Below, piece after piece: positions 1 through 5,690 of a DNA stretch of 6,233 nt. The DNA is from RH-AL1 sp964245015 (GTDB lineage: Bacteria; Pseudomonadota; Alphaproteobacteria; Rhizobiales; Beijerinckiaceae): contig CAXTMA010000261.1 of the NCBI GenBank assembly GCA_964245015.1, positions 1-6,233 of the forward strand, read 5' to 3'. The stretch's first letter is position 1; every line of letters starts with the position of its first letter. The translations under genes and the position numbers were made by a program. The notes under the pieces were generated by a model. That model was not told the DNA's origin, ran no database searches, and was given only the letters and a program-made list of their open reading frames with translations.

Positions 1-1
1 G

Positions 2-358
2 CGGCCGGCCGAGGCCGTATACTGCGGCGCGGTCGGACTGGCCGGCGCCGTCCGTCCGGTCGCCCACGCGGCGGCCCGCCTCAAGGAGGCGGCGAAGCTG
101 GGCTTCCGGTCCGCCGTCGCGCCGATCCTGTCGCGGCCCGCCGCCGAGACCGTCGTCGGCGATCCTGCCGCTGCGCTCATCGAGGTCGCGGGCTGCGAGC
201 ACGTCGGGTCGCTCGTCGCCCGCCTCGCCTCGCAGGAGGCTGCGCGCCCGGCGGCATCGGCAAGCGTCTCATCAAGCGTCCCGGCGAGGGCCCCCGGCGG
301 TGTGGCCGGGATGCCCGCCTCGGCGGAGCCGCCATCCATGGGCCGGCGCCGTGCGTGA
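2..358 (+). CDS. radA: DNA repair protein RadA, C-terminal end (partial at left edge)
   Basis: This is the 3' end of radA, whose product is a RecA-like ATPase that helps process recombination intermediates (branch migration, strand exchange). Only 118 residues are in the window, so the zinc finger, Walker motifs and KNRFG motif lie outside it. What is visible is the Lon-protease-like C-terminal domain. Residues 6-42 match the RadA signature: a G-x-V-G-L-x-G-x-V-R-P-V strand, then an R-L-K-E-A-A-K-L-G-F helix and an A-V-A-P strand. After about residue 80 the protein ends in an Ala/Ser/Pro-rich tail of roughly 40 residues (ending in GRRRA) that is not part of the conserved domain and is probably disordered. 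The gene lies upstream of cvpA and purF on the same strand, an order I recall from Hyphomicrobiales. Identification rests on motif recall without an alignment, but the match is strong. Confidence 0.88.
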   Translation, partial: RPAEAVYCGAVGLAGAVRPVAHAAARLKEAAKLGFRSAVAPILSRPAAETVVGDPAAALIEVAGCEHVGSLVARLASQEAARPAASASVSSSVPARAPGGVAGMPASAEPPSMGRRRA

Positions 359-380
359 CGGACGCCGGCAGCCCGGCTAT

Positions 381-398
381 AAGGAGCTTGTCACGATG
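381..398 (+). promoter_or_regulatory. Strong Shine-Dalgarno plus ATG, out of frame with cvpA
   Basis: AAGGAG at 381-386 stands 9 bases before an ATG at 396-398, a better ribosome-binding arrangement than the one before cvpA itself. The frame it opens (MKPQCACGSS...) runs on into cvpA in the wrong frame and becomes an Arg/Pro-rich shadow. It could be a chance match, a short translated leader that affects cvpA, or a sign that the true cvpA start region is frameshifted here. The CvpA family start at 481 argues against the last option. Confidence 0.25.
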
Positions 399-419
399 AA
401 GCCGCAGTGTGCCTGCGGG

Positions 420-437
420 TCAAGTCGCTCAAGTCGC
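420..437 (+). repeat. Perfect tandem duplication of a 9-bp unit
   Basis: TCAAGTCGC occurs twice back to back (420-428 and 429-437) in the gap between radA and cvpA. The copies are identical. A 9-bp unit keeps any reading frame across it, and in the frame upstream of cvpA it reads as a repeated Q-V-A. It could be a recent slippage duplication. Nothing shows a regulatory role. Confidence 0.6.
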
Positions 438-480
438 CGTTGTCGCGCTCCGCCGCGCGATCAGCCTAAGGTCCGGGGTC

Positions 481-1104
481 ATGCCCTCCTATCTCGATCT
501 CGGCCTTCTCGCGGTCGTGCTTGTTTCAGCCCTGCTGGCCATGCTGCGCGGCTTCACCCGCGAAGTGCTGGCCATCGCCGCCTGGATCGCGGCGGCGGCG
601 GCGGCCGTGTACTTCTATCCCTACCTGCTGCCCTATATGAAACCCTACCTGAACAAGGAGCCCTGGGCTTCGATCGCATCGGCGACGGCCATCTTCTTCG
701 TGGCGCTGATCCTGGTCACGATCATCACCGTCAACCTGTCGGACGCCGTGCTCGATTCCAAGGTCGGGGCCCTCGACCGATCGCTGGGCTTCCTGTTTGG
801 CGCCGCACGCGGCTTCCTGCTCTGCGTCGTGGCGTTCTTGTTCTTCACCATGCTGGATCCCGCAGACAAGCAGCCGGAATGGGTGAAGAACGCGCGCATG
901 CGCCCGCTGCTGCAGAACGTCGGCGACGACATGCAGGCGATGCTGCCGCACGACCTCCTGAACAAGATCATGAAGCCCAAGGCGACGACACCGGCCGACG
1001 AGCCGCCGGCCGAGACCGACACGCCCAATGAAAAGGCCGACGCGGAGCAGAACTCGCCCGCGCCGCTGCCGCCGGCGCGAAACGCCGGGGGAAAACAGCC
1101 GTGA
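481..1104 (+). CDS. cvpA: CvpA family inner-membrane protein
   Basis: A 207-residue membrane protein of the CvpA (colicin V production) family. The family is needed for colicin V export in E. coli and is linked to envelope stress and bile tolerance; its molecular activity is not settled. Four hydrophobic segments are visible, at about residues 5-21, 28-51, 62-86 and 101-125. Between the first two lies the family-typical R-G-F-T-R-E-V-L turn (residues 23-30), and G-A-L-D-R-S-L-G-F-x-F-G-A-A-R-G-F leads into the fourth. Residues 166-207 form a Pro/Glu/Asp/Ala-rich, probably disordered cytoplasmic tail. I chose ATG 481 because homologues begin with a short M-P-x-x-x-L-D stretch right before the first segment. 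TAAGG at 467-471 is a usable, modest ribosome site. An in-frame GTG at 409 would add 24 residues of no family resemblance. purF follows after 152 bp, a linkage also seen in E. coli. Confidence 0.9.
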   Translation: MPSYLDLGLLAVVLVSALLAMLRGFTREVLAIAAWIAAAAAAVYFYPYLLPYMKPYLNKEPWASIASATAIFFVALILVTIITVNLSDAVLDSKVGALDRSLGFLFGAARGFLLCVVAFLFFTMLDPADKQPEWVKNARMRPLLQNVGDDMQAMLPHDLLNKIMKPKATTPADEPPAETDTPNEKADAEQNSPAPLPPARNAGGKQP

Positions 1105-1256
1105 CGCGACGCGCGCACAAATGTTGCGCTGGTATTCCCCGCGGTTGGGGTTATCTACGCCGGACGGTACCTGCGCTCGACCTTGTGGAAACCTTCGGTC
1201 GGAAGCGTTCGGGACCTGACCGCCTGTCTGCGTCGGCTGCCGCAAGGAAAAGCTGA
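1105..1256 (+). other. cvpA-purF intergenic leader, no confident promoter
   Basis: This 152-bp gap should hold any purF control signals. I can point to a CCCC/GGGG inverted pair (1137-1140 with 1147-1150), a TTATCT that could act as a -10 element (1151-1156) without a well-spaced -35, and a loose CGGTC/GACCG pair around 1197-1221. None is convincing as a promoter, a riboswitch or a PurR-type operator. The ribosome site is clear: AAGGA at 1244-1248, 8 bases before the purF ATG. Confidence 0.35.
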
Positions 1257-2729
1257 ATGCTCGAATCCACCGCCCACCAACCCGAGCCCGATCCGCTCGA
1301 TGCCGATCGGTTGCGCGAAGAGTGCGGGGTGTTCGGCATCTTCGGCCACCCCGATGCTGCCGCCATCACTGCGCTTGGCCTGCATGCGCTGCAGCATCGC
1401 GGGCAGGAGGCGGCCGGCATCGTCGCCTTCGACGGTCACCGTTTCAATTCGGAGCGCCGTCTCGGCCTCGTCGGCGATCACTTCTCCAAGGCTTCCACCA
1501 TCGCCCGGCTGCCGGGGACGGCCGCCGTCGGGCACGTCCGCTATTCCACCACCGGCGAGACGATCCTGCGTAACGTGCAGCCCTTGTTCGCCGAGCTCGA
1601 TACGGGCGGCATCGCCGTCGCCCACAACGGCAATCTGACCAACGGCCTGAGCCTGCGTCGCGAACTGATTCGCCAAGGCGCCATCTACCAGTCGACCTCC
1701 GACACCGAGGTGATCCTCCACCTGGTGGCGCGCAGCCGCAAGGCCCGCGTCATCGAGCGCTTCATCGAGGCCCTGTTTCAGCTGGAAGGCGCCTACGCCC
1801 TCGTCAGCCTGTCGAACAAGGCTTTGATCGGCGCCCGCGATCCGCTCGGCATCCGGCCGCTGGTGCTGGGCGAACTCGACGGGCGTTACATGCTCGCCTC
1901 CGAGTCCTGCGCCCTCGACATCATCGGCGCCCGCTTCGTCCGCGACATCGAGAACGGCGAGATCGTGGTGATCACCGAGCAGGGAGTGGAAAGCCTGCGC
2001 CCCTTCGCCCGCGTGCCGGCGCGCCCCTGCATCTTCGAATACATCTACTTCGCCCGCCCCGACTCGGTGGTCCACGGCCGCTCGGTCTACGAGGTCCGCA
2101 AGAACATGGGCGCCGAACTCGCCCGCGAGATGCCGATCGACGCCGATGTCGTGATCCCCGTGCCCGACAGCGGCGTGCCGGCGGCGATCGGCTATTCGCA
2201 GGCGTCCGGCCTGCCTTTCGAGCTTGGCATCATCCGCAACCACTATGTCGGGCGCACCTTCATCCAGCCGACCCAGTCGACGCGTGAAACCGGCGTGCGC
2301 ATGAAGCACAGCGCCAACCGCGCGGCGGTGACGGGCAAGCGCATCGTCCTGCTCGATGACTCGATCGTGCGCGGGACGACGTCGCTGAAGATCGTGCGCA
2401 TGATGCGCGAGGCCGGCGCCCGCGAGGTGCACTTCCGCATCTCCTCGCCGCCGATCCGCTATCCCGACTATTACGGGATCGACACGCCCGAACGCGAGAA
2501 GCTGCTGGCGGCCACGCACTCGCTCGACGAGATGCGCGACTACATCGGCTGCGACACGCTCGGCTTCCTGTCGGTGGAAGGCGTCTACCGGGCGATGGGC
2601 GAGAGCCGCCGCGATCCCTACCGTCCGCAGTTCACCGATCATTGTTTCACCGGCGATTATCCAACCAACCTCACCGATGTCGTGGGCGAACACCGCAGCC
2701 AGCTGTCGCTGCTGGCGGAGGCGGGGTAG
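1257..2729 (+). CDS. purF: Amidophosphoribosyltransferase (glutamine PRPP amidotransferase)
   Basis: This enzyme catalyses the first committed step of de novo purine synthesis: PRPP plus glutamine gives 5-phosphoribosylamine, glutamate and pyrophosphate. It is cytosolic, and in the family it is inhibited by purine nucleotides. The protein has 490 residues. The N-terminal Ntn glutaminase domain begins at Cys23 (E-C-G-V-F-G-I-F-G). The 22 residues before it form a propeptide expected to be cleaved off to free the nucleophile. H-N-G-N at 123-126 and S-T-S-D-T-E downstream are further glutaminase-site motifs. The C-terminal phosphoribosyltransferase domain has N-H-Y-V-G-R-T-F at 328-335 and the PRPP loop V-L-L-D-D-S-I-V-R-G-T-T at 364-375. 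The propeptide and overall sequence resemble the Bacillus subtilis type, but most of the cysteines that hold the [4Fe-4S] cluster there are missing. AAGGA lies 8 bases before ATG 1257. Both neighbours are on the same strand. Confidence 0.97.
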   Translation: MLESTAHQPEPDPLDADRLREECGVFGIFGHPDAAAITALGLHALQHRGQEAAGIVAFDGHRFNSERRLGLVGDHFSKASTIARLPGTAAVGHVRYSTTGETILRNVQPLFAELDTGGIAVAHNGNLTNGLSLRRELIRQGAIYQSTSDTEVILHLVARSRKARVIERFIEALFQLEGAYALVSLSNKALIGARDPLGIRPLVLGELDGRYMLASESCALDIIGARFVRDIENGEIVVITEQGVESLRPFARVPARPCIFEYIYFARPDSVVHGRSVYEVRKNMGAELAREMPIDADVVIPVPDSGVPAAIGYSQASGLPFELGIIRNHYVGRTFIQPTQSTRETGVRMKHSANRAAVTGKRIVLLDDSIVRGTTSLKIVRMMREAGAREVHFRISSPPIRYPDYYGIDTPEREKLLAATHSLDEMRDYIGCDTLGFLSVEGVYRAMGESRRDPYRPQFTDHCFTGDYPTNLTDVVGEHRSQLSLLAEAG

Positions 2730-2832
2730 CGGTCCCCGACGCCGGGCGCGACGATCGTCCGTTCTCTTGCGCGCGGCTCGGCATGACGCGGACGCCGCCA
2801 TGCGCTAGATGAGCGCTCCGTGCGGGATCGCC

Positions 2833-3594
2833 ATGACAACCGATAGTTCCAAGCCCCTCGCCGGCCGCGTCGTCCTGGTCACCGGCGCCTCGCGCGGCAT
2901 CGGCCGCGCCGCGGCCGTTGCCCTGGCCGAGGCCGGGGCGCACGTCGTCGCGCTGTCCCGCACGCAGGGCGCGCTGGAGGAACTGGACGATGCGATCAAG
3001 GCCGTCGGCTCGGCGGCGACGCTGGTGCCCTGTGACCTCACCGACCTGCCCGCCCTTGATCGGCTCGGCCAGGTGCTCGCCGCGCGCTGGCACCGGCTCG
3101 ACGCCTTCCTCGGCAATGCCGGCATGCTCGGGCCGCTGACGCCGCTGGCGCAGCTCGAACCCAAGCAGTGGGACAGGATCGTCGCCACCAACGTCACCGC
3201 CAACCTCCGCCTGCTGCGCGTCCTTGACCCCCTGCTGCGCGCCGCCGAGGCCGGTCGCGTGGTGATGTTGACGTCCGGCGCGGCGCACCGCGCCGCCTTG
3301 CGGGCGTTCTGGGGCCCCTACGCTATCACCAAGGGTGCCGTCGACACGCTGGTGCGCACCTATGCCGCCGAAACGTGCAACGTGTCGAACGTGCGGGTGA
3401 TGGCGGTCAACCCCGGCCCGCTGCGCACCCGCATGCGCGCCCAGGCGATGCCGGGCGAGAATCCGGCAACGCTGCGCACGCCCGAGGACCTTGCCCCCAA
3501 GCTCGTCGAGCTGTGTTCGCCCGGCTGGCGCGAGACGGGCCGGCTTTACGACTTCCCCAGTGACCGCGTGCTGAGCTGGCGGGAACCGGCGTGA
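2833..3594 (+). CDS. SDR family NAD(P)-dependent oxidoreductase
   Basis: A classical short-chain dehydrogenase/reductase of 253 residues with a Rossmann fold, predicted cytosolic. The cofactor glycine motif T-G-A-S-R-G-I-G is at residues 17-24, N-A-G at 95-97, a tetrad Asn at 120, Ser148, and Y-A-I-T-K at 163-167 supplying the catalytic Tyr163 and Lys167. N-P-G-P follows as the usual loop after the active site. All catalytic residues are present, so the enzyme should be active. The substrate cannot be told from sequence. Arg21 in the glycine motif and Ser-Arg after the second strand hint at NADPH preference, which is inference. I prefer ATG 2833, with GGGA upstream, because the conserved fold starts about 10 residues later. 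ATG 2809 would add 8 residues, sits directly after a TAG and has no ribosome site. The gene follows purF after about 100 bp, an order I recall from related bacteria, though no purine-related role is shown. Confidence 0.88.
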   Translation: MTTDSSKPLAGRVVLVTGASRGIGRAAAVALAEAGAHVVALSRTQGALEELDDAIKAVGSAATLVPCDLTDLPALDRLGQVLAARWHRLDAFLGNAGMLGPLTPLAQLEPKQWDRIVATNVTANLRLLRVLDPLLRAAEAGRVVMLTSGAAHRAALRAFWGPYAITKGAVDTLVRTYAAETCNVSNVRVMAVNPGPLRTRMRAQAMPGENPATLRTPEDLAPKLVELCSPGWRETGRLYDFPSDRVLSWREPA

Positions 3595-3603
3595 GGCGGG
3601 CGG

Positions 3604-3918
3604 TCACGATCTGCCTTTGCCGCCCGGCCAACCCCCACGCTTGGGATCATCGGGGCTGGCCTTGCGCAGGGGGCGCTGCGCGGAGCGCTTGAGGTCGCGA
3701 ATTGCCCTCGTTCATGGCCCGGCACACCGCATCGAGGCGCTTGACGAGACCGCCACCGATGAAGAAGGCATTTGTCAAAAGCTCGCGCCCAAGGATCTCC
3801 CGCCCGACCGGCACCCATCCCTTGCGTGCCCGCCGCGTGAGGGGACGTTGTCGAGTTTGGGGCCGGCCGCGTCCAAACCGATGTCTTCCAGCCCGTTCTC
3901 CAGCCTTCCGTCCGCCAT
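3604..3918 (-). pseudogene. Small unrecognised gene with two frame breaks
   Basis: I do not recognise this protein. An ATG at 3918 preceded by GTGAGG (GAGG 5 bases upstream) opens a frame whose final stop is at 3604-3606, 105 codons in total. The first roughly 30 codons (starting MADGRLENGLEDIGLDAAG) have GC-rich third positions typical of coding here. The frame then hits stops at 3775-3777 and 3712-3714. Between about 3835 and 3710 a different minus frame carries the protein-like stretch (KGWVPVGREILGRELLTNAF, continuing to RLDAVCRAMNEG) with about 80% GC third positions. From about 3705 the first frame again looks coding and ends in a basic tail, DDPKRGGWPGGKGRS. By hand count, the best frame has 78-83% GC at third positions in every block. 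The simplest reading is one gene of about 104 residues with two compensating frameshifts, either decay or sequencing error. A 55-residue product from the GTG at the start of the middle block is possible but ends in a less coding-like tail. It converges with the SDR gene, 9 bp apart. Confidence 0.5.
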
Positions 3919-3987
3919 CGTCGCCTCACATCGCCGACGCAAGGCTGGAACGAAGGCCGAACGCTGTCACACGGCCGAGTTGGCCAA

Positions 3988-4000
3988 GCTGCCGCGCAGC
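3988..4000 (-). other. Short GC hairpin between the broken gene and hemB
   Basis: GCTGC-CGC-GCAGC forms a perfect 5-bp stem with a 3-base loop. No run of T follows it on either strand, so it is a weak candidate for a terminator. Otherwise the stretch from 3919 to 4068 shows only the start site of the small minus-strand gene and nothing else I can support. Confidence 0.2.
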
Positions 4001-4051
4001 GGCCCTCCGAAGCGATCATCCCAGGTTCCGGGCGGCGCGGTCGCGACGCCT

Positions 4052-4065
4052 CCGGCGACCGCCGG
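4052..4065 (-). terminator. Possible hairpin just after hemB
   Basis: CCGGC-GACC-GCCGG gives a 5-bp GC stem with a 4-base loop starting 3 bases past the hemB stop codon. There is no U tract behind it, so it is at best a weak or atypical terminator. In DNA this GC-rich such palindromes also occur by chance. Confidence 0.25.
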
Positions 4066-4068
4066 CGT

Positions 4069-5085
4069 TCAAGCCCCGCGCTTCAGCCGCTCGGCGACCC
4101 GCAGCGCGTAATAGGTCAGCACGCCGTCGCAGCCCGCCCGCTTGAACGCCACCAGGCTTTCCATCATCGCCCGCTCGCCGTCGATCCAGCCGTTGCGGGC
4201 GGCGGCCTCGATCATCGCGTACTCGCCCGACACCTGGTAGGCGAAGGTCGGCACTTCAAAGGTGTCGCGGACCCGGCGGATGATGTCGAGGTAGGGCAGG
4301 CCGGGTTTCACCATCACCATGTCCGCCCCCTCCTCGATGTCGGCGGCGACCTCGCGTAGCGCCTCGTCGGAGTTGGCCGGGTCCATCTGGTAGGTGCGCT
4401 TGTCGCCCACGAGCACCGCCTTCGTGCCGATCGCGTCGCGGAACGGGCCGTAGAAGGCGGACGCGTATTTCGCCGCGTAGGACATGATCTGCACGTCCTC
4501 GTAACCTTCCGCGTCGAGCGCGCCGCGGATCGCGCCCACCCGCCCGTCCATCATGTCGGAGGGGGCGATGATGTCCGCGCCGGCGCGCGCCTGATTGAGC
4601 GATTGCGCGCACAGGAGATGCACGGTTTCGTCGTTGACGATCGTGTCGCCCGACATCACGCCGTCGTGGCCGTGCGACGTGTAGGGGTCGAGCGCGGCAT
4701 CGGTCATCAGGCCGATGTGCGGCACCTCCGCCTTGATCGCCTTCAGCGCGCGGCACACGAGGTTGCCGGGATTCACCGCCTCGGAGCCGCGCGGGTCCTT
4801 GGCTGCGGGATCGGTCATGGGAAAGAAGCACAGGGCGGGAATGCCGGCCTCGGCCGCCGCGACGGCCGCGCGCACGGCCTCGTCCACCGACAGGCGCTCC
4901 ACGCCCGGCATCGAGGGCACGGAAACGCGCTGCCGCTCGCCCTCGACGAGGAACAGCGGCCAGATCAGGTCGTCGGCGGTGACCACGTTCTCGCGCACGA
5001 GGCGGCGCTGCCAATCCGTGCGCCGGTTGCGACGCGGGCGGTGGACGAGGCCAAGGGACAAGCCTTGCGCGGTAGCCGAGGTCAT
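4069..5085 (-). CDS. hemB: Delta-aminolevulinic acid dehydratase (porphobilinogen synthase)
   Basis: This cytosolic enzyme joins two molecules of 5-aminolevulinate into porphobilinogen, an early step towards heme, siroheme, cobalamin and, where present, bacteriochlorophyll. The protein has 338 residues, about normal for the family, and looks complete. The two active-site lysines that form Schiff bases with substrate are Lys206 (S-Y-A-A-K-Y-A-S-A-F-Y-G-P-F) and Lys260 (M-V-M-V-K-P-G-L-P-Y-L-D). The metal region at residues 129-142 is D-A-A-L-D-P-Y-T-S-H-G-H-D-G. It carries aspartates (129, 133, 141) where zinc enzymes have three cysteines, which marks the magnesium/potassium-dependent class known from rhizobia and Pseudomonas. 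The N-terminal arm (R-P-R-R-N-R-R, residues 17-22) fits the oligomer-forming arm. ATG 5085 has a strong ribosome site, AAGGAGA at 5091-5097. It stands alone on its strand, with mobile-element debris upstream. Confidence 0.97.
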   Translation of the reverse strand: MTSATAQGLSLGLVHRPRRNRRTDWQRRLVRENVVTADDLIWPLFLVEGERQRVSVPSMPGVERLSVDEAVRAAVAAAEAGIPALCFFPMTDPAAKDPRGSEAVNPGNLVCRALKAIKAEVPHIGLMTDAALDPYTSHGHDGVMSGDTIVNDETVHLLCAQSLNQARAGADIIAPSDMMDGRVGAIRGALDAEGYEDVQIMSYAAKYASAFYGPFRDAIGTKAVLVGDKRTYQMDPANSDEALREVAADIEEGADMVMVKPGLPYLDIIRRVRDTFEVPTFAYQVSGEYAMIEAAARNGWIDGERAMMESLVAFKRAGCDGVLTYYALRVAERLKRGA

Positions 5086-5090
5086 GGCGA

Positions 5091-5097
5091 TCTCCTT
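5091..5097 (-). promoter_or_regulatory. hemB ribosome binding site
   Basis: Read on the minus strand this is AAGGAGA, close to a perfect Shine-Dalgarno, 5 bases before the ATG at 5085. It fixes the hemB start against a longer shadow reading frame in this stretch. Confidence 0.8.
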
Positions 5098-5105
5098 CGG
5101 ACAGC

Positions 5106-5134
5106 GGTGTACGGTGCTGGCGAAAGGCGGGCAA
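5106..5134 (-). promoter_or_regulatory. Candidate hemB promoter
   Basis: On the minus strand TTGCCC (5129-5134, 4 of 6 to TTGACA) is followed after exactly 17 bases by TACACC (5106-5111, 3 of 6 to TATAAT). Transcription would begin near 5099, leaving a leader of about a dozen bases with the ribosome site inside it. The -10 match is poor. It is reported because the spacing and place are right and hemB has no upstream partner gene left. Confidence 0.25.
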
Positions 5135-5163
5135 ATCCGGCGCGATGTTCTCTCGGGAGAGCA

Positions 5164-5331
5164 TCAGTCGCCATCAACAACGACGCTTTCCGGGATCTTC
5201 GCACCGATGCGCTGGAAGAAGAATCCGCCGATTGCCTCGCCATCCCTGCGGAAGACTCCGACAATGATGCTATCTTCCGATCTATTACCGTAATGGGCAA
5301 ACGAGTCCTTCACGTCGACCGGCCCCACGGC
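5164..5331 (-). pseudogene. 3' end of an unrecognised truncated gene
   Basis: A minus-strand frame ending in TGA at 5164-5166 reads as about 55 protein-like residues, including DSFAHYGNRSEDSIIVGVFR, then GGFFFQRIGAKIPESVVVDGD at the C-terminus. Alternating hydrophobic and polar residues suggest beta strands. I do not recognise the family and assign no function. Its 5' part is absent: beyond about 5330 the same frame runs antisense through the IS3 transposase piece, so the insertion sequence probably replaced the rest of the gene. GC over 5168-5317 is about 55% (82 of 150 by hand count), well below the neighbours. That suggests foreign or recently acquired DNA. The opposite strand is also open here, in frame with the transposase, but reads as an acidic stretch unlike IS3 transposases. 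The call rests on protein-like appearance only. With no start it should be non-functional. Confidence 0.4.
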
Positions 5332-5661
5332 GCGGCAGGTTGCGTGTCCCACTCCGACCGTGGCTCGCAATACGCATCCGCTTTCTACCGCCAGATGCTT
5401 GCCGACCACGGCCTGGTCGGCTCGATGAGCCGGCGCGGCAACCCGTACGACAACGCCAAGGCGGAGAGCTTCATGAAAACGCTCAAGGTCGAGGCCGTGC
5501 ATCTGATGAACTACGAAACCATGGAGGACGTCACGAGCGATCTTCCCCGCTTCATCGACGAAGCCTACAACACACGGCGCCTGCACTCAGCGCTCGGCTA
5601 TCTCAGCCCGGCCCTGTTCGAGGCTCAACACGCCCAGCTCACTGTCAAACCTGCGGCCTGA
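5332..5661 (+). pseudogene. IS3 family OrfB transposase, C-terminal fragment
   Basis: This is the last third of an IS3-family DDE transposase (integrase core, rve-type). It starts just before H-S-D-R-G-S-Q-Y-A-S, which holds the second catalytic Asp (codon at 5356). It continues through S-M-S-R-R-G-N-P-Y-D-N-A-K-A-E-S-F, whose Glu (codon at 5464) lies 36 residues later, the D-35-E spacing of the family. It ends in the familiar Y-N-T-R-R-L-H-S-A-L-G-Y-L-S-P followed by a short tail and TGA. The first catalytic Asp, the helix-turn-helix region and OrfA are all missing, so it cannot move itself. An ATG at 5293 in the same frame would give 122 residues, but the stretch before 5332 does not resemble a transposase. 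Upstream it abuts the low-GC truncated gene. The frame from 5332 to the stop is intact, so the break is a truncation, not gradual decay. Confidence 0.85.
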
Positions 5662-5690
5662 CAACGTCCACTCAAAGGGGCGCACTCCAA
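5332..5690 (+). mobile_element. IS3-family element remnant (right end)
   Basis: The remnant holds the 3' part of orfB plus what may be the right end of the element. The bases after the stop, CCACTCAAAGGGGCGCACTCC (about 5669-5689) in outline, resemble the terminal region I remember for related IS3 elements. I cannot verify the terminal inverted repeat because the left end is gone. The left limit is set where transposase similarity begins, near 5332. Both limits are approximate. Confidence 0.5.

Noticed and set aside
300..1031. A 243-codon plus-strand frame over the cvpA region
   Set aside because: Arg/Pro/His-rich shadow of cvpA. Only its ATG at 396 with a good ribosome site was kept, as a note.
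1155..2801. A 548-codon open frame on the minus strand opposite purF
   Set aside because: It is antisense to a clear purF, and its translation is a His/Arg/Asp/Ala-rich mix with no domain pattern. Long antisense frames are expected in GC-rich coding DNA.
3617..4145. Plus-strand open frames across the gap between the SDR gene and hemB
   Set aside because: They are Pro/Arg/Ser-rich without family resemblance, and the minus strand explains the coding-like third-position pattern better.
5149..5162. CTCTC/GAGAG inverted pair upstream of hemB as a terminator for the truncated gene
   Set aside because: Only a 5-bp stem with a 2-base loop and no T run; too weak to call.
4256..5164. A 302-codon minus-strand frame overlapping hemB
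   Set aside because: Arg-rich shadow in a second frame of hemB; the real product, with active-site lysines and metal site, is in the other frame.
5332..5586. Extension of the truncated minus-strand gene back to an ATG at 5586
   Set aside because: Beyond about 5330 the frame is exactly antisense to the conserved IS3 integrase core, so that part is a shadow.
4603..5661. A 352-codon plus-strand frame that ends as the IS3 transposase
   Set aside because: The first two thirds run antisense through hemB and the low-GC stretch. Only the part from about 5332 resembles a transposase, so it is not a fusion gene.
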